From: Tetrapyrgos nigripes
Lineage: Eukaryota; Basidiomycota; Agaricomycetes; Agaricales; Campanellaceae
Direction: 5' to 3'
Assembly: GCA_013368315.1 (NCBI GenBank)
Contig: JAACJM010000005.1
Location: 496,001-560,000 of the forward strand
DNA length: 64,000 nt
In this document: positions 11,704 to 24,100 of the stretch, piece by piece
How positions within the stretch are numbered: the first letter of the stretch is position 1
How the letters are laid out: every line of letters begins with the position of its first letter
Made by a program: the position numbers and the translations under genes
Notes under the pieces: generated by a model
The model's input: the letters and a program-made list of their open reading frames with translations, nothing else
What the model was told of the DNA's origin: nothing
The model's database searches: none

Positions 11704-13159
11704 ACGTCTTACCGTCGTCATTTCACTCTTTTTTGTTTTACTTTATATCTACTTATATCTACTTAAACTAACTATTGCTTGTCTCTCTTTCCAACCACTA
11801 GTATTTATATTTCCTCGTCTTGCTGGTTTCCCCAGACATCCTATACTACATCACTCATAACCTATACTTACCTATCAGCTACGGCTACAGCCTTTTACTG
11901 CATCTAAATCTATACCAACTAATAAACTACATTCATTGAATATTTATCCCTGGACTCATGGCTGAGAATTCATTTCACGAGGCAGGCTCCTACCTAGCCC
12001 AGTTTCCTCGAGCTTAGTCTGATCTAACAATTGGAGGGTGTATCCAACCCGGATGTCAATCCGATTCAGCCTAGATATAAGTTGGAGGCGGTGTATCCTT
12101 TAAGCATAGCCACAAGGCAGAACCTGTCCGGTCTGGTCCTCGTTTCACCGGAAAATTATCGATGGATCGCTCCGCACTCCGAGTCGAGTCTTGCATCTCT
12201 CCAAAGGAATCATTCGATATAGTAAACATCCTTGGTACTGATGAGAAAGCTACAGTACCATGGATATCCGATGCCTCATCATCATCGTGACAAAGGAATC
12301 CTGTTGGCGGAGACGGTAAATCCCCGACTCCGGACCGAAGGGACAGGAGGAGGGACGTGTCCCACCGATCGATCAACAAATTCGGGTTCTGAAATTTTAA
12401 ACGGCGATTCCCGCATGAGGTCATTGTTTTCAGCGTTCCATTGCCTTCTACGCTTTACCACCATGACTCTCTCGCAATGCCTCGGTCTTGCTGCCAGCGC
12501 GTGCCCATTATTCCTTGCTCAACGTTGTCAGAGCTCTTGCAACTTTTGTCTGCATCTCCACCAGCGTGTAGTAGACCATACAGCTCCGAACAAGCAATCT
12601 AAAATATTGAGAGCTTGTTTCAAAGCCGATGTTATTGCCGAAAAGCTACTTTATTCAGAGAATTTTGTCTACAGCTTTCTTGTTTGCTCACGAATATGAA
12701 GCAAAGTGTCAAGTAATGGACCGCGCTTTTGGTGAGGGCTTTTGTCGTCTGTTCGGTGAAAAGGTTTTATATTCAATGGTTCAGTCTGGGTGCTGTCAGA
12801 ACCGATCAATTCATTCCGACTCCAGATGTAACCAACAATCATCACAAATCCTAATTTTTGATCCCATTGATTTGTATCGACCGCAGTTTTTGGAGGAATG
12901 AGATTGGTGGCCTGAGTTTGAAGACATGGAGAGTAATGGTCCTATACTGCGGAGTGTTAATTGGTCAATTGCGTGGGCTGCTTTATGGTGCATGAGTGGA
13001 AATGTTTTTGGAGCTACGCTGCTAGTAGTGAGTACTAGTACTGTCAGGGTCCAGGGAACTTGCATATACATCTGACCCAGTTTAACACTGTGACCGAATG
13101 ACTTGATTTTCGAACCTCAACTTGATGAACTGCTGCTGAGTTCATTTGGGCTTACAACA
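11704..13159. other. intergenic, transposon-derived, no gene recognised
   Basis: It holds the 3' flank of the oxidase gene and then DNA partly similar to 4330-4450. Frames such as 12232-12699 have no domain and no splice partner. Nothing else is supported. Confidence 0.4.
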
Positions 13160-13194
13160 GAGTCGGGGACTGGCGCACAAGTTGCGCCGCTAAG
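13160..13194 (+). repeat. conserved hairpin motif, copy 2
   Basis: GAGTCGGGGAC is followed by TGGCGCA-loop-TGCGCC and GCTAAG. It matches copy 1 at 5971-6005, with a changed loop and a conserved 6-bp stem. Confidence 0.5.
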
Positions 13195-13432
13195 AATAAA
13201 TAAAGAAACGAGATCGCGTCCTTGGTCATGTTTAGTCGGAGCTTGAATTCGTAAACTCCGGTTCAAAGAGCGTCGACGCCTTCACTCCAACTTCACTCGT
13301 TCACTCGTCACCGCGACCATCCCTGTTCCGGGAACGATGATGTATTAAGTAAGTTCATTGGGGTGGTTCCCACAACCCGGCGTTTTAGCACTTGGATCCA
13401 TGCTGTGGTAATAAAATCCTCCTCCCTCCTAC

Positions 13433-13792
13433 CAAGGGGGTCCGAAAAAAATTTAGTGCCTCGGTCGAGGAACCTACCTACCTTACCTTCTATATAAGGT
13501 AAGTTCACACGAGTTTACCTGCCAAATATAGTATGTGCACATGACCTAAAGTCTCGTGCTTTGCCGGACAGTCGGAACCTTACCCGGCTCGCTCTCAGAG
13601 ATACTGCATAATTGTCATAAACATCTGGTGAGCATATATTTATGCGTTTAACTTCACAGCTCACCAGATTGACACCCGCCAGCATGCTTGCCAGCTCCAA
13701 ATTAGTCAGTAAAAAAAAAAAAATTTAAGGGCTTCGCCAGGGAACCTACCTACCTAGCCCCGGTACGGGATTCTCCGGCCCGGACCCCCTTG
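13433..13792. mobile_element. hAT-type MITE, 360 bp
   Basis: Perfect 12-bp terminal inverted repeats, CAAGGGGGTCCG and CGGACCCCCTTG, are flanked by a perfect 8-bp duplication CCTCCTAC (13425-13432 and 13793-13800). An 8-bp TSD with CA..TG termini is diagnostic of the hAT superfamily. It has no coding capacity. Inside, an A-run/ATTTA segment ending in GGAACCTACCTACC occurs twice, near 13444 and 13712, so about 230 bp may be a secondary insertion in a ~100-bp ancestral MITE. Confidence 0.85.
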
Positions 13793-14198
13793 CCTCCTAC
13801 CTCCCTCCCTCTTTCGTCCAGCCACCCTTTGCTTCTCTTCTTACATGCACGACCCCATTAATACTCGACTTTCGATTGCTATGACAGTCTTCAAGTCTCA
13901 AACTGCTAACCTTTGGTATTGCCACGAAGGGTCTTGGACTGTGTCCATCATCATGGACACAGTCCGACATTTTCACTCGCAACTCTCGATGCTTGACTTC
14001 ACTTAAGCTTAATCTTACAGGCAGACGGCCAAACTGTACTTGTATTTGCCCAACGAATTCTAGCCTCAACCGAATGACGACGTCATCATGTATTGCTACT
14101 CGAGCTTCTAACAACGGAACATTGGAACATTACATATGAATTCGAAATGCACGATAGAAAAGATTGATGTGTATGACCTATCTATTCCTCGGGAAACT

Positions 14199-16499
14199 TC
14201 ACGCTGTTGCAGCCCCCAAGTTTCGTGGTATGAACCGGCATTTGAACGGTAGTGGGTGGCTAACAGTTCCGCATCTCTCTCAGTCATCACTCGAACAATA
14301 ACAAGGCCGTCTAACGTACCTGCTTATACCCTCCGCAAATTGGACACGGGGTTCGATTTCGTTTCCATCATTATCAATTGCCTTGGTGATATTATACGTG
14401 GTGAGCAGATAAACCATGGTGAGGTATATCGTATTGAGAGCAATATATCTTCCAGGGCAAATTCTTTCAAGAAAGGTGATGCTAAGCAAAAATAGGACCA
14501 GAATCAAAGACCGCACCTTCTACCGAACCCGAAGGCGAAGAGGTCTGGATTGGGAGGAACCTTGCCGTCTTTCCGCAAGAACCTGTCAGGATCGAACTCC
14601 AATGGATTGGCTCCGTAGAGCTCTTCGTCATGTAATACTGCCCTGTAAAGTGTTCTTCAGTTTCTATAGGAGCTGCCTAGAGCTATTTCAAGTAATCACC
14701 AAGCGTTACCCACAACCGTCGCTCCTATGCCGATGTGTAAGAACAGTGACCATGATCAAGAATGCGAGGACACATTTACCTTCCGGTATAGCATATCCTT
14801 CGTAAACATCATCATGCAAGGCACGATGAGGGAGAGCTATAGGCCTATTTCAGCATGACCGAAGACAACGACTAGAAGCTTTCTACCTAGCGGAGATACT
14901 GGATTCCATCTCAAGATCTCAGAAATGAGTACTTGAATGAACGGCAGTTTGTCTTGGTCTTCAAAGTCGGGAAGCCTTCCCACACCAATCACGTTCTCGA
15001 GTTCTTTTTGGGCGCGAATCTGGAGATCGGGATGGATTGCCATCACGAGAATGAAGGAGAGAATGGAGGAGACGGTCTGTGGTGCAAATGCCTATGAAGC
15101 CATGGGCTAAGCCTTCAAATTATGGTCAGCTTACCGTCTCTGTACCAGCTATCGACGTCGATTTAGTCTTAAATGGGAATATATTTTCGAGGATATGTAC
15201 CTGAGTATGCAAAGGCGGCGCAGTTCTTGATTACTTGTTCCATCTTCGAATTTTCCCCGGGCGTGATTGAATGCCTTTCGGCAGATTGGGTGCAGAACGA
15301 GGGAAGAGCGGTACCCTCTTCCTAATAAGACGATATCCATGAGAATATTTCCATGGCAGTAAGAAACAGAAACAGCGACCATGGCTTCTCTAGTCCAATT
15401 CCAAGGTTGATCCACTAGGTCCTGGAAAGATTTACCCCAAGCTTTAGCCTTTCTCTTGAAACTGGCGCCAGGAAGCCAAGCTACAGAGAAAGGTTCTTGT
15501 GAATATATGTAGAAAACATGAGCCTGGAACGGTATATACCCGGCATGTGCTTCAAGATGGGGAAGTAATCGACCCAGAACGACCCAGGGTTAGCTGCTTC
15601 TACCGCTCCCTCCAATGCATTGTGAACCAATTGGAGGTATTTATCGTCTTCAGTATGGAGTGTATAACCATAGACCGTCTTGAGAAGGATTTCGCCAGAG
15701 TGACTAGAGCAATCTTCAGCGTGAATAAATAAGGATCAGGAAGCGCCGTCAAGCTCACTGTGAGACGTGTCCGAAAAAATGCTCGGGATCCGTCGTCAGT
15801 TTATGCATTAACGAAAGCGTTGCATCTCTTTGAGCTTGGTAATATTCTGGCTGGCACCGAGATTGGAAGAACTGGTGAAAGGTCCTTCGATGCAATCTGG
15901 ACGTGATGCAAGGGGTCATTGACTGAAAGTAAAAATATAGGGTAGCGTTTCAATACCTCCAGCGATCGGAATACCTCATAACTGTAATTAAAGGCCCTGG
16001 ATCAGCATGTTAATTGATGATGCGCGATTCTATTACTACCTCCGAAGTTCCATCCAGCGCTATTGCAAAATAACTCAAAAAGGCTGCAAGAATGAGACAG
16101 ATATCGCAGCGACACACCCCATGAGATCAACAAGCATAGGCATATCTGTGGCTCGTTGTTAGCTTGTCCTCGATTCTTAGAGGGAGCTTACTTGCCTGGC
16201 CGGTCTGAATAATTGTAAGACCTTTGTTCGAGAAGTTCGAATATCGCCTTTTGGGAGTTGAGGACAACGACATGAGTCCCAAATACCTGGTAGTGGAATA
16301 TTTCGCCGTAACGTTCCGCCCATTTAGTGTACTGTACCCAGAGATGACCTTTAAGATCAGAGAGGTCATAGATATTCCCAATTAGAGGGAGTCCCTTGGG
16401 TCCAGGGGGAAGTCGCAAGCCGCGACGCCCACTGAGAAGTCGTTGAAGAAGGAGAAAAAGAGGCACTGCTGCCAACAGTATCTGAAGGGAGAGTTGCAT
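14199..16499 (-). CDS. cytochrome P450 monooxygenase, 15 exons
   Basis: Minus-strand exons are 16499-16196, 16145-16118, 16059-16040, 15981-15957, 15896-15759, 15703-15540, 15480-15380, 15321-15201, 15148-15135, 15076-14887, 14836-14780, 14724-14700, 14642-14517, 14463-14320 and 14259-14199. They join in frame to 505 aa, typical for a fungal P450. Features are an N-terminal membrane anchor, the hinge LPPGPKGLPLIGN, the I-helix motif AGTET (301-305), the K-helix EILR (358-361), DPDRF, and the heme loop FGFGRRICPGR with Cys about 440. It should be ER-anchored and take electrons from P450 reductase; its substrate is unknown. The first intron uses a GC donor, and AGTET lies on a 14-nt exon. An upstream in-frame ATG at 16598 would add 33 aa; 16499 is preferred because it has a G at -3 and places a normal anchor before the hinge. 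It converges with the FAD oxidase. Confidence 0.92.
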
Positions 16500-16599
16500 T
16501 ACTTCCGGTGACAGAACTATCAGACCCAGAATAAGTGTACTTATACCCACACGATACAATCCAATGGACACTATCCAAGGCAGGCTAGTGAAGGTCATG

Positions 16600-18113
16600 T
16601 ACTATTCTGAAATCGAAAATAAAAAAAATTGACCGTACACCGCATATCCTTTGGTGCAAAAAGGATTAACTCACGGCGTATAACCGATCAACCCGGTTGT
16701 TATTGGGGGACCAGGTAGAATGAGATGCTGGAAGACCCAATGGGGTTGAGAACAACCTGCATCATTTACGAATTAGATAGCCTAGGTCCCAAGACGCTCC
16801 CGTAGCGGTTGGTTTCCAGGCTACAAGTTGGAATAGTTCCAATTGGAACAGAGGTCTTGTTCCCGACTTTGAGAGCGGGATCCTGGGCTTTGCATTTTCA
16901 CATTGATTCCTGTCATCAAGATTCAAGACTGGTGGCCAGCGCCGTCATTCGTAGCTGGAAACCATAGATCTTGTGTAGTGATTTCAGGCCGACGCCAGCG
17001 GACAAGCTAGCATAACGAGAATCTTCGTCCATAGATAATCTATTTGATTGTGGCTCAACCTGTTTAACCCCTCGGCTGAACTGACACTTCAAGAAGTCTG
17101 ATATTAATAGCTCACCTTGCTTGTAATGTTCCTTGAATTGAGTTCGCTTTGGGGATGTACGAGAGCAGTTCAGCTCGCACTGGAATCCTAACAGAATCTA
17201 TCTGTCTGATACCGGGTTCGCGGAAATCTGAGTGGATTGGCCGTACAGAGATCTTTACCTCATACACATATTCTGACCTTCTCCTGCAACCGCGGGAAGA
17301 GTGATGTGGGTGCTGAACTCAAGAAAAGGTCTACCAAGCGCTGAGTCTTCAACAGGTACGGTGTGGTTCATGTTGATGGACTATATTGAGCCGTGGTGAA
17401 ATCCTAATAGCTTGAGCTCAGATCTGTTCGCCATAAAGACAGTTTCAGGGTGAGCTGCAGTTCACCATGTTACACATCTAGGGAACTTGTTGGACTTATC
17501 CGGCATTTTATTAGAGTAGATTAGGATCCCCGAAGTACACAATGATTAACCTCACAAATTCGGGTTTCACGGATATGGTTCATCTAGGCGCAACGCTGGT
17601 GGCTTGCTATGACCACCGTACTTAGCCTTCTTCGGCTGCTACACCAAGTCCCGATGTAGGTCTGAGTACACATCATTGCAGTGTTCCCGGGATGATAGGA
17701 CGTCGAGCAACCGGTCAGGCTGCATGTAAAATTCTATGGCTACAGTCAACTGGAGCCGACTGGAGCTGATATACTCAATCCCCGATCTCCCCCCTGGGCC
17801 ACAAAAGGATTAGTGGTGAAAACAGCTTTCTGGCATGACTCGTCTTTGATACTCTCTTTGTGCTATAATATTCTGAAACCTGGGCGCCATTACTCTCGCC
17901 ACGTAATTTTGAAGGCGATGGCCCTACATTCAAGCGGGAGAAGCAGGTAGAAACTTATGCTGGTCCAAATGTCGAAAAAAAGACAATCCGGAAATTACAC
18001 TTTTTCACCCGGATTTCTGGCGTTTTGTTCCCTCATATTACCGAATAGCCGAATATACACAAGCTGATGCGTGATGCGATGACCAAGGGTGCACCGTCCG
18101 GGAAGTTACTGAC
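16600..18113 (-). other. region upstream of the P450; possible exons of an unrecognised minus-strand gene
   Basis: On the minus strand an ATG at about 17372 opens about 37 codons (beginning MNHTVPVEDS) ending at a GTAAAG donor. Near 17115-17058 there is a canonical intron (GTGAGC to AACAG), followed by about 55 open codons to a stop near 16926. I could not chain these into one gene, because the middle piece has stops in the expected frame, and no family is recognised. It may equally be promoter DNA of the P450. Confidence 0.2.
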
Positions 18114-18165
18114 AGGGGGTCGGAAAAAAATTTAAGGGCTTTTTGCCTCGGACCTACCTACCAGC
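18114..18165 (+). repeat. left end of a hAT-MITE-like element
   Basis: CAGGGGGTCGG, an A-run, ATTTAAGGGC and finally ACCTACCTACC match the left end of the MITE at 13433. No matching right end adjoins it, so it is a fragment. Confidence 0.45.
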
Positions 18166-18189
18166 ACGTGATATTTCTGATGTCATTTA

Positions 18190-18890
18190 CACAGCGGGGC
18201 GCGGACCATATTTGCCTACCATTTTGCGGACTCTTAAATGACGGATAGTTCACACCATTTTGAGCGAGATAAAATCAAGCGTATTTGCTGCCAAAAGCTG
18301 GGTCACAAATGCTCAAGTCATGTGCTTAAGTTTTTCCATGCTAAATCTTTATTCATTTGTGATCAAAAAAGGAAAGCACATAATACTAGATTTTTCTTTT
18401 TGTGAGAAAATGCACCAAAGGAGATGATCAGTATTTGTGTGCCGGATTCCAGTGAGTAAAAGGAAGTTCTTTTGTGAGAAAATGCGCTAAAAGGTATGAT
18501 CAGTATTTGTGTGCCGGATTAAATGCTGTGTCCGAATTACTTTTCCTTTTACTCACCGGAATCCGGCACACAAATACCGATCACACTTTTTGGCGCATTT
18601 TCTCACAGAAGAACTTCCTTTCACTCGCCGGAATCCAGCACACAAATACTGATCATCCCTCTTGGTGCATTTTCTCACAAAAGAAAATTCTAATACTATG
18701 TTGCTTCCCTTTTTTGGTCACAAATGAATAAAGGTTTAGCGTGGAAAAACTTAAGCACATAATTGAGCATTTGTGACCCAGTTTTCTGCAGCAAATATGC
18801 TTGATTTTATCTTGCTCAAAATGGCGTGAATTATCTGTCATTTAAGAGTCCGCAAAAATGGCAGGCAAATATGGTCCGCGCCCCGCTGTG
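18190..18890. mobile_element. 701-bp fold-back (near-palindromic) element
   Basis: The left arm (from 18190, CACAGCGGGGCGCGGACC) and the right arm (ending GGTCCGCGCCCCGCTGTG at 18890) are inverted copies along nearly their whole length, meeting near 18530. Flanking TTA at 18187-18189 and 18891-18893 fits a 3-bp target duplication as in PIF/Harbinger or CACTA elements. Each arm contains two similar sub-units around GATCAGTATTTGTGTGCCGG. Open frames here (18474-18731, 18653-18841) are symmetry artefacts. Confidence 0.8.
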
Positions 18891-19305
18891 TTACCTAATA
18901 TAGTGACTAAAATTTCCATGCCTTCGACCTCTTTGCTCTCTTACAGTCGCTACAAACCCAATTATCGCTTCCACAGTCCTCTCCACAATCTGAACAGTGT
19001 ATATGATACTGTCAATGGAATTTAGGTTAAAATAGGTATGTGAAAACATGCCTTACCCATACTTATTGTTTCATATCCCTTTCTCATGCATCTCATCATG
19101 GCATCTACTACTGATGGCAGCTGTTTTTGAGCTGTTTTATTATTGTTTTCTTCTTTGAGGACCTCACTTTTACATCCAGAACATGTAAAATTAACACAAT
19201 CGTTGCATTCTGTGACTATGGCATCTCAAAAAGACATAAACTAAACTTGTATCTGGTATTTTTTGTGCTAGCAATGTCCTCCAAGGTCATTTCTTGGTCA
19301 TTCTC

Positions 19306-19394
19306 CAAGGGGGCAGAAAAAGTTTTTAAAACCCTTGAGATCTGAACCTACCTACCCACCCCATGTCTGGAATTCTCTGGAGTGTGCACCCTTG
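19306..19394. mobile_element. mini-hAT element, about 89 bp
   Basis: Imperfect termini CAAGGGGGCA and TGCACCCTTG enclose a core with GAACCTACCTACC and a GGAATTCTC segment like the right end of the 13433 MITE. No 8-bp duplication is visible, so the insertion is old or rearranged. Confidence 0.5.
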
Positions 19395-19417
19395 GCACAC
19401 AGACTTGTGGGGCTTAG

Positions 19418-19853
19418 TGTCATGAACTGCTACAGTTCTTTGTCCTCCTTCCTCTTCTACTTCATTATTGAACCCATTTTCTGATCTTCATCTATTGCAT
19501 TCCCTTATATTACTGACTTTGAACCTTATAGAACCTGTCAAACTCTATAATAACTATCAATGAATCTTCCATTCTATTGATCCTATCTTTATCCTACATT
19601 TCTCCACTTTCTCCTATGTTTCTCCTATTTCTCCTATCTTCTTCCTATCACTTATTCATTGCTCTTCTATATAAACCACTAGACATTCTAACTAGTCCTT
19701 TAGTTCGTTCACTTCATCTCTGCTCTGTACTATTACTACGCAGTGTAGAGCCTAGTCAGCTTACTCTTGTCTCTATATCTCTCTTTACTCTCAATTGATC
19801 TTGTTTTGTGTGACTTGGGTGGTTTATTATTGAGTGTATCGATGACCTTGACA
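19418..19853 (+). mobile_element. solo LTR of the Ty3/gypsy family
   Basis: This 436-bp repeat runs from TGTCATGAACTG to CTTGACA and is flanked by the 5-bp duplication CTTAG (19413-19417 and 19854-19858). It is the inverse of the solo LTR at 6633 and is related to the LTRs at 25941 and 32286. It carries a TATATAAA box near 19668-19675, the likely LTR promoter. Confidence 0.9.
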
Positions 19854-20409
19854 CTTAGTAATATTTTCTTGCACTAAAATTTTGGTTCTCCCCTAAGGTT
19901 TCAGCTGGATTCTTGACTGTTGAACCCAGCCTTCTGTTCATAGGGGTTTTCTGCCATTCCAAATTGATTGGATAGAGTCCCAGAGCATGTGATCCATGTC
20001 TTTAACTCTCATTGTACATAGCGTCCTAGACACTGTGGCAATGCTTTGCACACTAATTATGAGGCTGAAATGAAATGAAGGATGAGTTCTTTACACTCCA
20101 TTTCTGCATGTGGCTATGTTGAATCACCCCCTGCTTTTCCCATTTGTCTATTCCTAAATCTCCTGATCTTTGTTTCTTTTTTCAGTTTTCCACCATCCAT
20201 AGTGTCCTTGTTGTAGGCTACTTAGTCTGAGATAGACCCTGTGGCCTCATACTCACCACACATCAGCACTGGGCCCCACCCCTTTCATGATCATCCAAGG
20301 TGAAGATAAGGAACAATGACTGTCATAGTGCCCATGGTGCATTGATCTAGCTACAAGGTTGTAGAAGCAGCTCATTAAATACATATCTACCTATTAATGA
20401 GCAGGATAC

Positions 20410-20734
20410 TGTTGAACTGTGCATGTGTAAACAGCCATCAACACAACAATAAGGAATCACAACAATGATGTGATAAGAATCTTATTATTAATGCTTTATT
20501 GTCTGGGACTTATTGTCCTTATCTTATTGTTTGTAGCTTATTGTTCTCAGATAGTCACATGTATTCTACCTTCTAGAACAGTATAAAAGGGTTCATAGAT
20601 TGCCCTCTAATAACAAGGAATTCTCCTACATCTCATTGCTCTTAACCTCTAACAAACTGCTCTAACAAGCACTTTTACATCCCCAGGTAAGTATGCAGTT
20701 GCCGCTATGTATATAGAACATAGCCTGCTCAACA
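20410..20734 (+). repeat. 5' LTR of copia copy 1
   Basis: The LTR starts TGTTGAACTGTGC and ends CCTGCTCAACA (325 bp). It carries a TATAAAAG box near 20582 and a consensus splice donor CAG|GTAAGT at 20687. It is related to the 368-bp LTR of copy 2. Confidence 0.8.
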
Positions 20735-20746
20735 GGTTATGGGCCC
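20735..20746 (+). promoter_or_regulatory. primer binding site of copia copy 1
   Basis: GGTTATGGGCCC directly follows the LTR and is complementary to the anticodon stem-loop of initiator tRNA-Met. This is the half-tRNA priming mode known from Drosophila copia and yeast Ty5. Confidence 0.65.
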
Positions 20747-21118
20747 CACAAGCCCTGGACACCGCACCATCACTGGCAGCCATCCTAGACTGCATAATAC
20801 CTGGTAACACCCTTAGTGGCTGCAGAATGGTGCCCTTAGAGGCTGATGTTCTACACACATGCACCTTCATGGTTGCAGAATGGTGCCCTTAGAGGCTGAT
20901 GTTCTAACACACATGTGCCTTCATGGCTGCTGTGTATGTGCTTAGTAGTGCCTTAATAGCTGCAGGCTGTTAAAATTGCACACTGGGGATAATCACTGTC
21001 ATAGCATGCTCAGCTGCAGCTATTTTTACTTTCATGGTGTGTCCTTAACGCCACCACTTATTTGCATATAGGATGTTATGCTGACAGTTGATTTCATCCC
21101 CAGATCGCATTTCGATAA

Positions 21119-24100
21119 ATGTCTTCCAGATCAAGCTTCATGTCAACTGTCCCAGAACTCACTGGTCCCAACTATACTGTTTGGGCCAGCAAGTCCAAAT
21201 CTTGGCTTCAATCTCAGGGCATTTCTTATGTCCTCAATACCCTTTGTCCTGGAACTGTCACTATCACTGACACTGGTACCCAGACTGCACCAGCTGATCC
21301 TGCCACCCCAGCTGCAGGAAGTGATGATGGTAGTGGTGACACCGCCCCTCTTACTCATTTCTTCACTATCACAGGTGGAGAAGCTATTGACTGGGACAAG
21401 GATAATGACAAGGCCATGGGAGTTATCAAACTCTGTGTCACTCAAGCCATAGGTCTCAAGCTCAATGACATTGATACTGCCAGGGAGATGTGGACTCTCC
21501 TCAAAGATCTTTACGGTAAGCCTGGAGCTGCTGAAGTTTTCCAGAACTTCAAATGGGCTATGAATGTCAAGATCCCGCGAAACACTCACCCTGGCACTGC
21601 TATTGATCTCATTAAAATGTACCTCACTCAGATCAATAATGCTGGAAAAAATACCCTGATTCCCATGTACCTTCAGTAGATCATCATCATCAACAAACTC
21701 CCAGGTGACATCTATCCTTATGTCATTTCTAAGGAAACAGAAGACAACATCAACACCTTTGAAGATGGATCTTTAGATTATCTTTGAGCAAATGTTGTCA
21801 ATGCTTGGGAAGCCTGTCAAGGCAGAAAGAAGCCTCAATCCACCAACAAAATCATGGCCATCAAATGCAAGGGAAAGGCCCTTGTCTACGAGGAACAGCA
21901 GCAGCAGTGCTTGGAGAGGCAAAGGCCGCGGACTTGGTGCTAACTGGCAAGGCTGCGGTAAATGTGCTGGTGAACAGAACTGCCAGAAGCAAGCCCAGAG
22001 TATTCGTCCCAACAACTCAGGACACTCTCATGTCATGCATGTGGCAACTTTTTTCAAGGAGTCTCCGACCATTGTGGTCAAGGAGCCCACCACCAAGGAT
22101 GTGTGTAAACCCTTCTTTATTGAGTCGGTAAAGCCTTTTGACAGATTTTTCTCATCTGTCCAGAACACCTTTAAAACTGCTCATAACAAAGGGATTAAGC
22201 CAACTGGTGAGCTCCTAAAAGATCTCAAACTTGAAAACATGTCTCATTCTGAAGCCTCTACCTCTACCACCTCCCAAACTATCCCTTGTCTCTCTGAAAT
22301 CACTGATGGTCATTCTCTCATTAAACAAATTTACTGGCACAACCTTGTATCTCCATACCCCTATGAGGGTTTTCATCCTTCAAATTCTGCCAATCCCAAC
22401 ACCTCCTTCATGAATGACTCCAACCAACCTCTCAACAATGGTTGGGGTGCTGCCAACTGGGGAAACCCAAAACGACAGGAGGTGTGGAACAACTTTGGGT
22501 GGATGAAGGACAAAGCCATGCAAACCAGGGAGGATGAAGAAATGGCCCAGGAGGACGACAGGATAGCCAATGATGACCTGTCCAGTGCCCACAGTTCCAA
22601 CTCAATTGAGGAAAGTAACAAGCAGGAGTCCAACAGACTCCTCAAAATGTGGGAGGCCAGTCTTTCGACGAGATGGATTCCAACAAGGAAAACGTTGCCC
22701 CCAGCATCAAAACACTGGAGGAGCGTCTCACTGAGGTTGGGCAGGAAATGACTTGCAGATGGCTCGAGGGAGAATTCGATGGGGACCATGACCAAATGAG
22801 TGACTCCAGTTCATTGGAGTGGAGCCAGGAGTGCTTGGTAACCGTGTTATTCACAGAAATCTCCATGAGCCCCTATGCTTCCAGTGAGGATGCAAGTGAG
22901 GATGCCTATTGGGACATGCCCGCCCTCACACTGTTGAGTTTACCAGATTTGGACGTTATCTCCCTCAGATCTGATGATTACAGAAGGTTGGAACAACGGT
23001 GGCTACTACAGGTATGCCACCCCTTCTTTCTCTTCTATTATGAACAGAGTGTCTGACACATCTCATACAGTGCAGACAATGAGCCTGGATGCATGTAATT
23101 CATTATTTAAACATGCTTGTATCAATATATTTATACATACCACTCCACTGGGCTCTATAGCCCCAATATATATTGTCCCTGTGGGACTTATTATTCATCT
23201 TGTGTGAATTGTAAGGGAAAGAAAAAATCTGACTGACTAATCAACCAGAAACATTATGGCGATGGTTGGCTACTTGACTCCAGTGCATCTACACACTTTA
23301 CTTTTGACTTAACTGACTTAGTTGCTGGAACTGTAATAGTACAGCAGGGATCTCGCTTCTTCAAAATAGATCCTGTCTACTATGTTGCTGATCTCAATCA
23401 ACAGTTACTGTCACTTGGCACATTCTTACAACAAGACAGAATGACTGTTCATGGATCAAATGATATGATCATGCTTATGAAGTATGAGAAAGCGTCAGAT
23501 GTAGATGGAAGACATGCACACTGAAGATGGTTGACATTTACCAAGCAATCACCAGAAGATACAGTATACTATCAGTTCCTCACACCAAAATGAACATCAC
23601 CTCTATGGCTGATACATTGGTCTACACAATCAATTATGACCTAGGACACCAATGTGCCAGTCATCCCTCTCGAGATGTTCTCAAACATTTATGAAAGCAT
23701 ACTGTTGGCTGGCTGGAAATTGATTTTCCAAAAGAACCTCCACTTTGCCACAGATGTATTGAGGAAAAAACACCATAACGAGTTTACCCACCATCAGAAA
23801 GATGGGCTACACGTCCTTTTGAATTAATCCATTTGGATCTTAAAGAATTCCCCATCGAATCATATCACAAGTACAACTATATGATTATCTATTTCGATGA
23901 TTTTACATCTAATGCATGTATTGTATTCTTGTCAAATAAGAAAATGTCCATTCATGCAACTCGCCAATGGCTCGCTATGGTTGAAAACCAATACAAGATG
24001 AAAGTCAAACAATGGATGTCCGATGCAGGGAGAATTCATCAAAGGTACCTTTCAAGATATGTCAAAAGACAAAGGTATCAAGATTCTACAAAGCACACCA

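Noticed and set aside
12232..12901. Two frames of 155 and 90 codons between the oxidase and the P450
   Set aside because: No domain, no splice chain, and similarity to non-coding repeat DNA at 4330-4450.
18474..18841. Two frames of 85 and 62 codons
   Set aside because: They lie inside the fold-back element and mirror each other across its centre.
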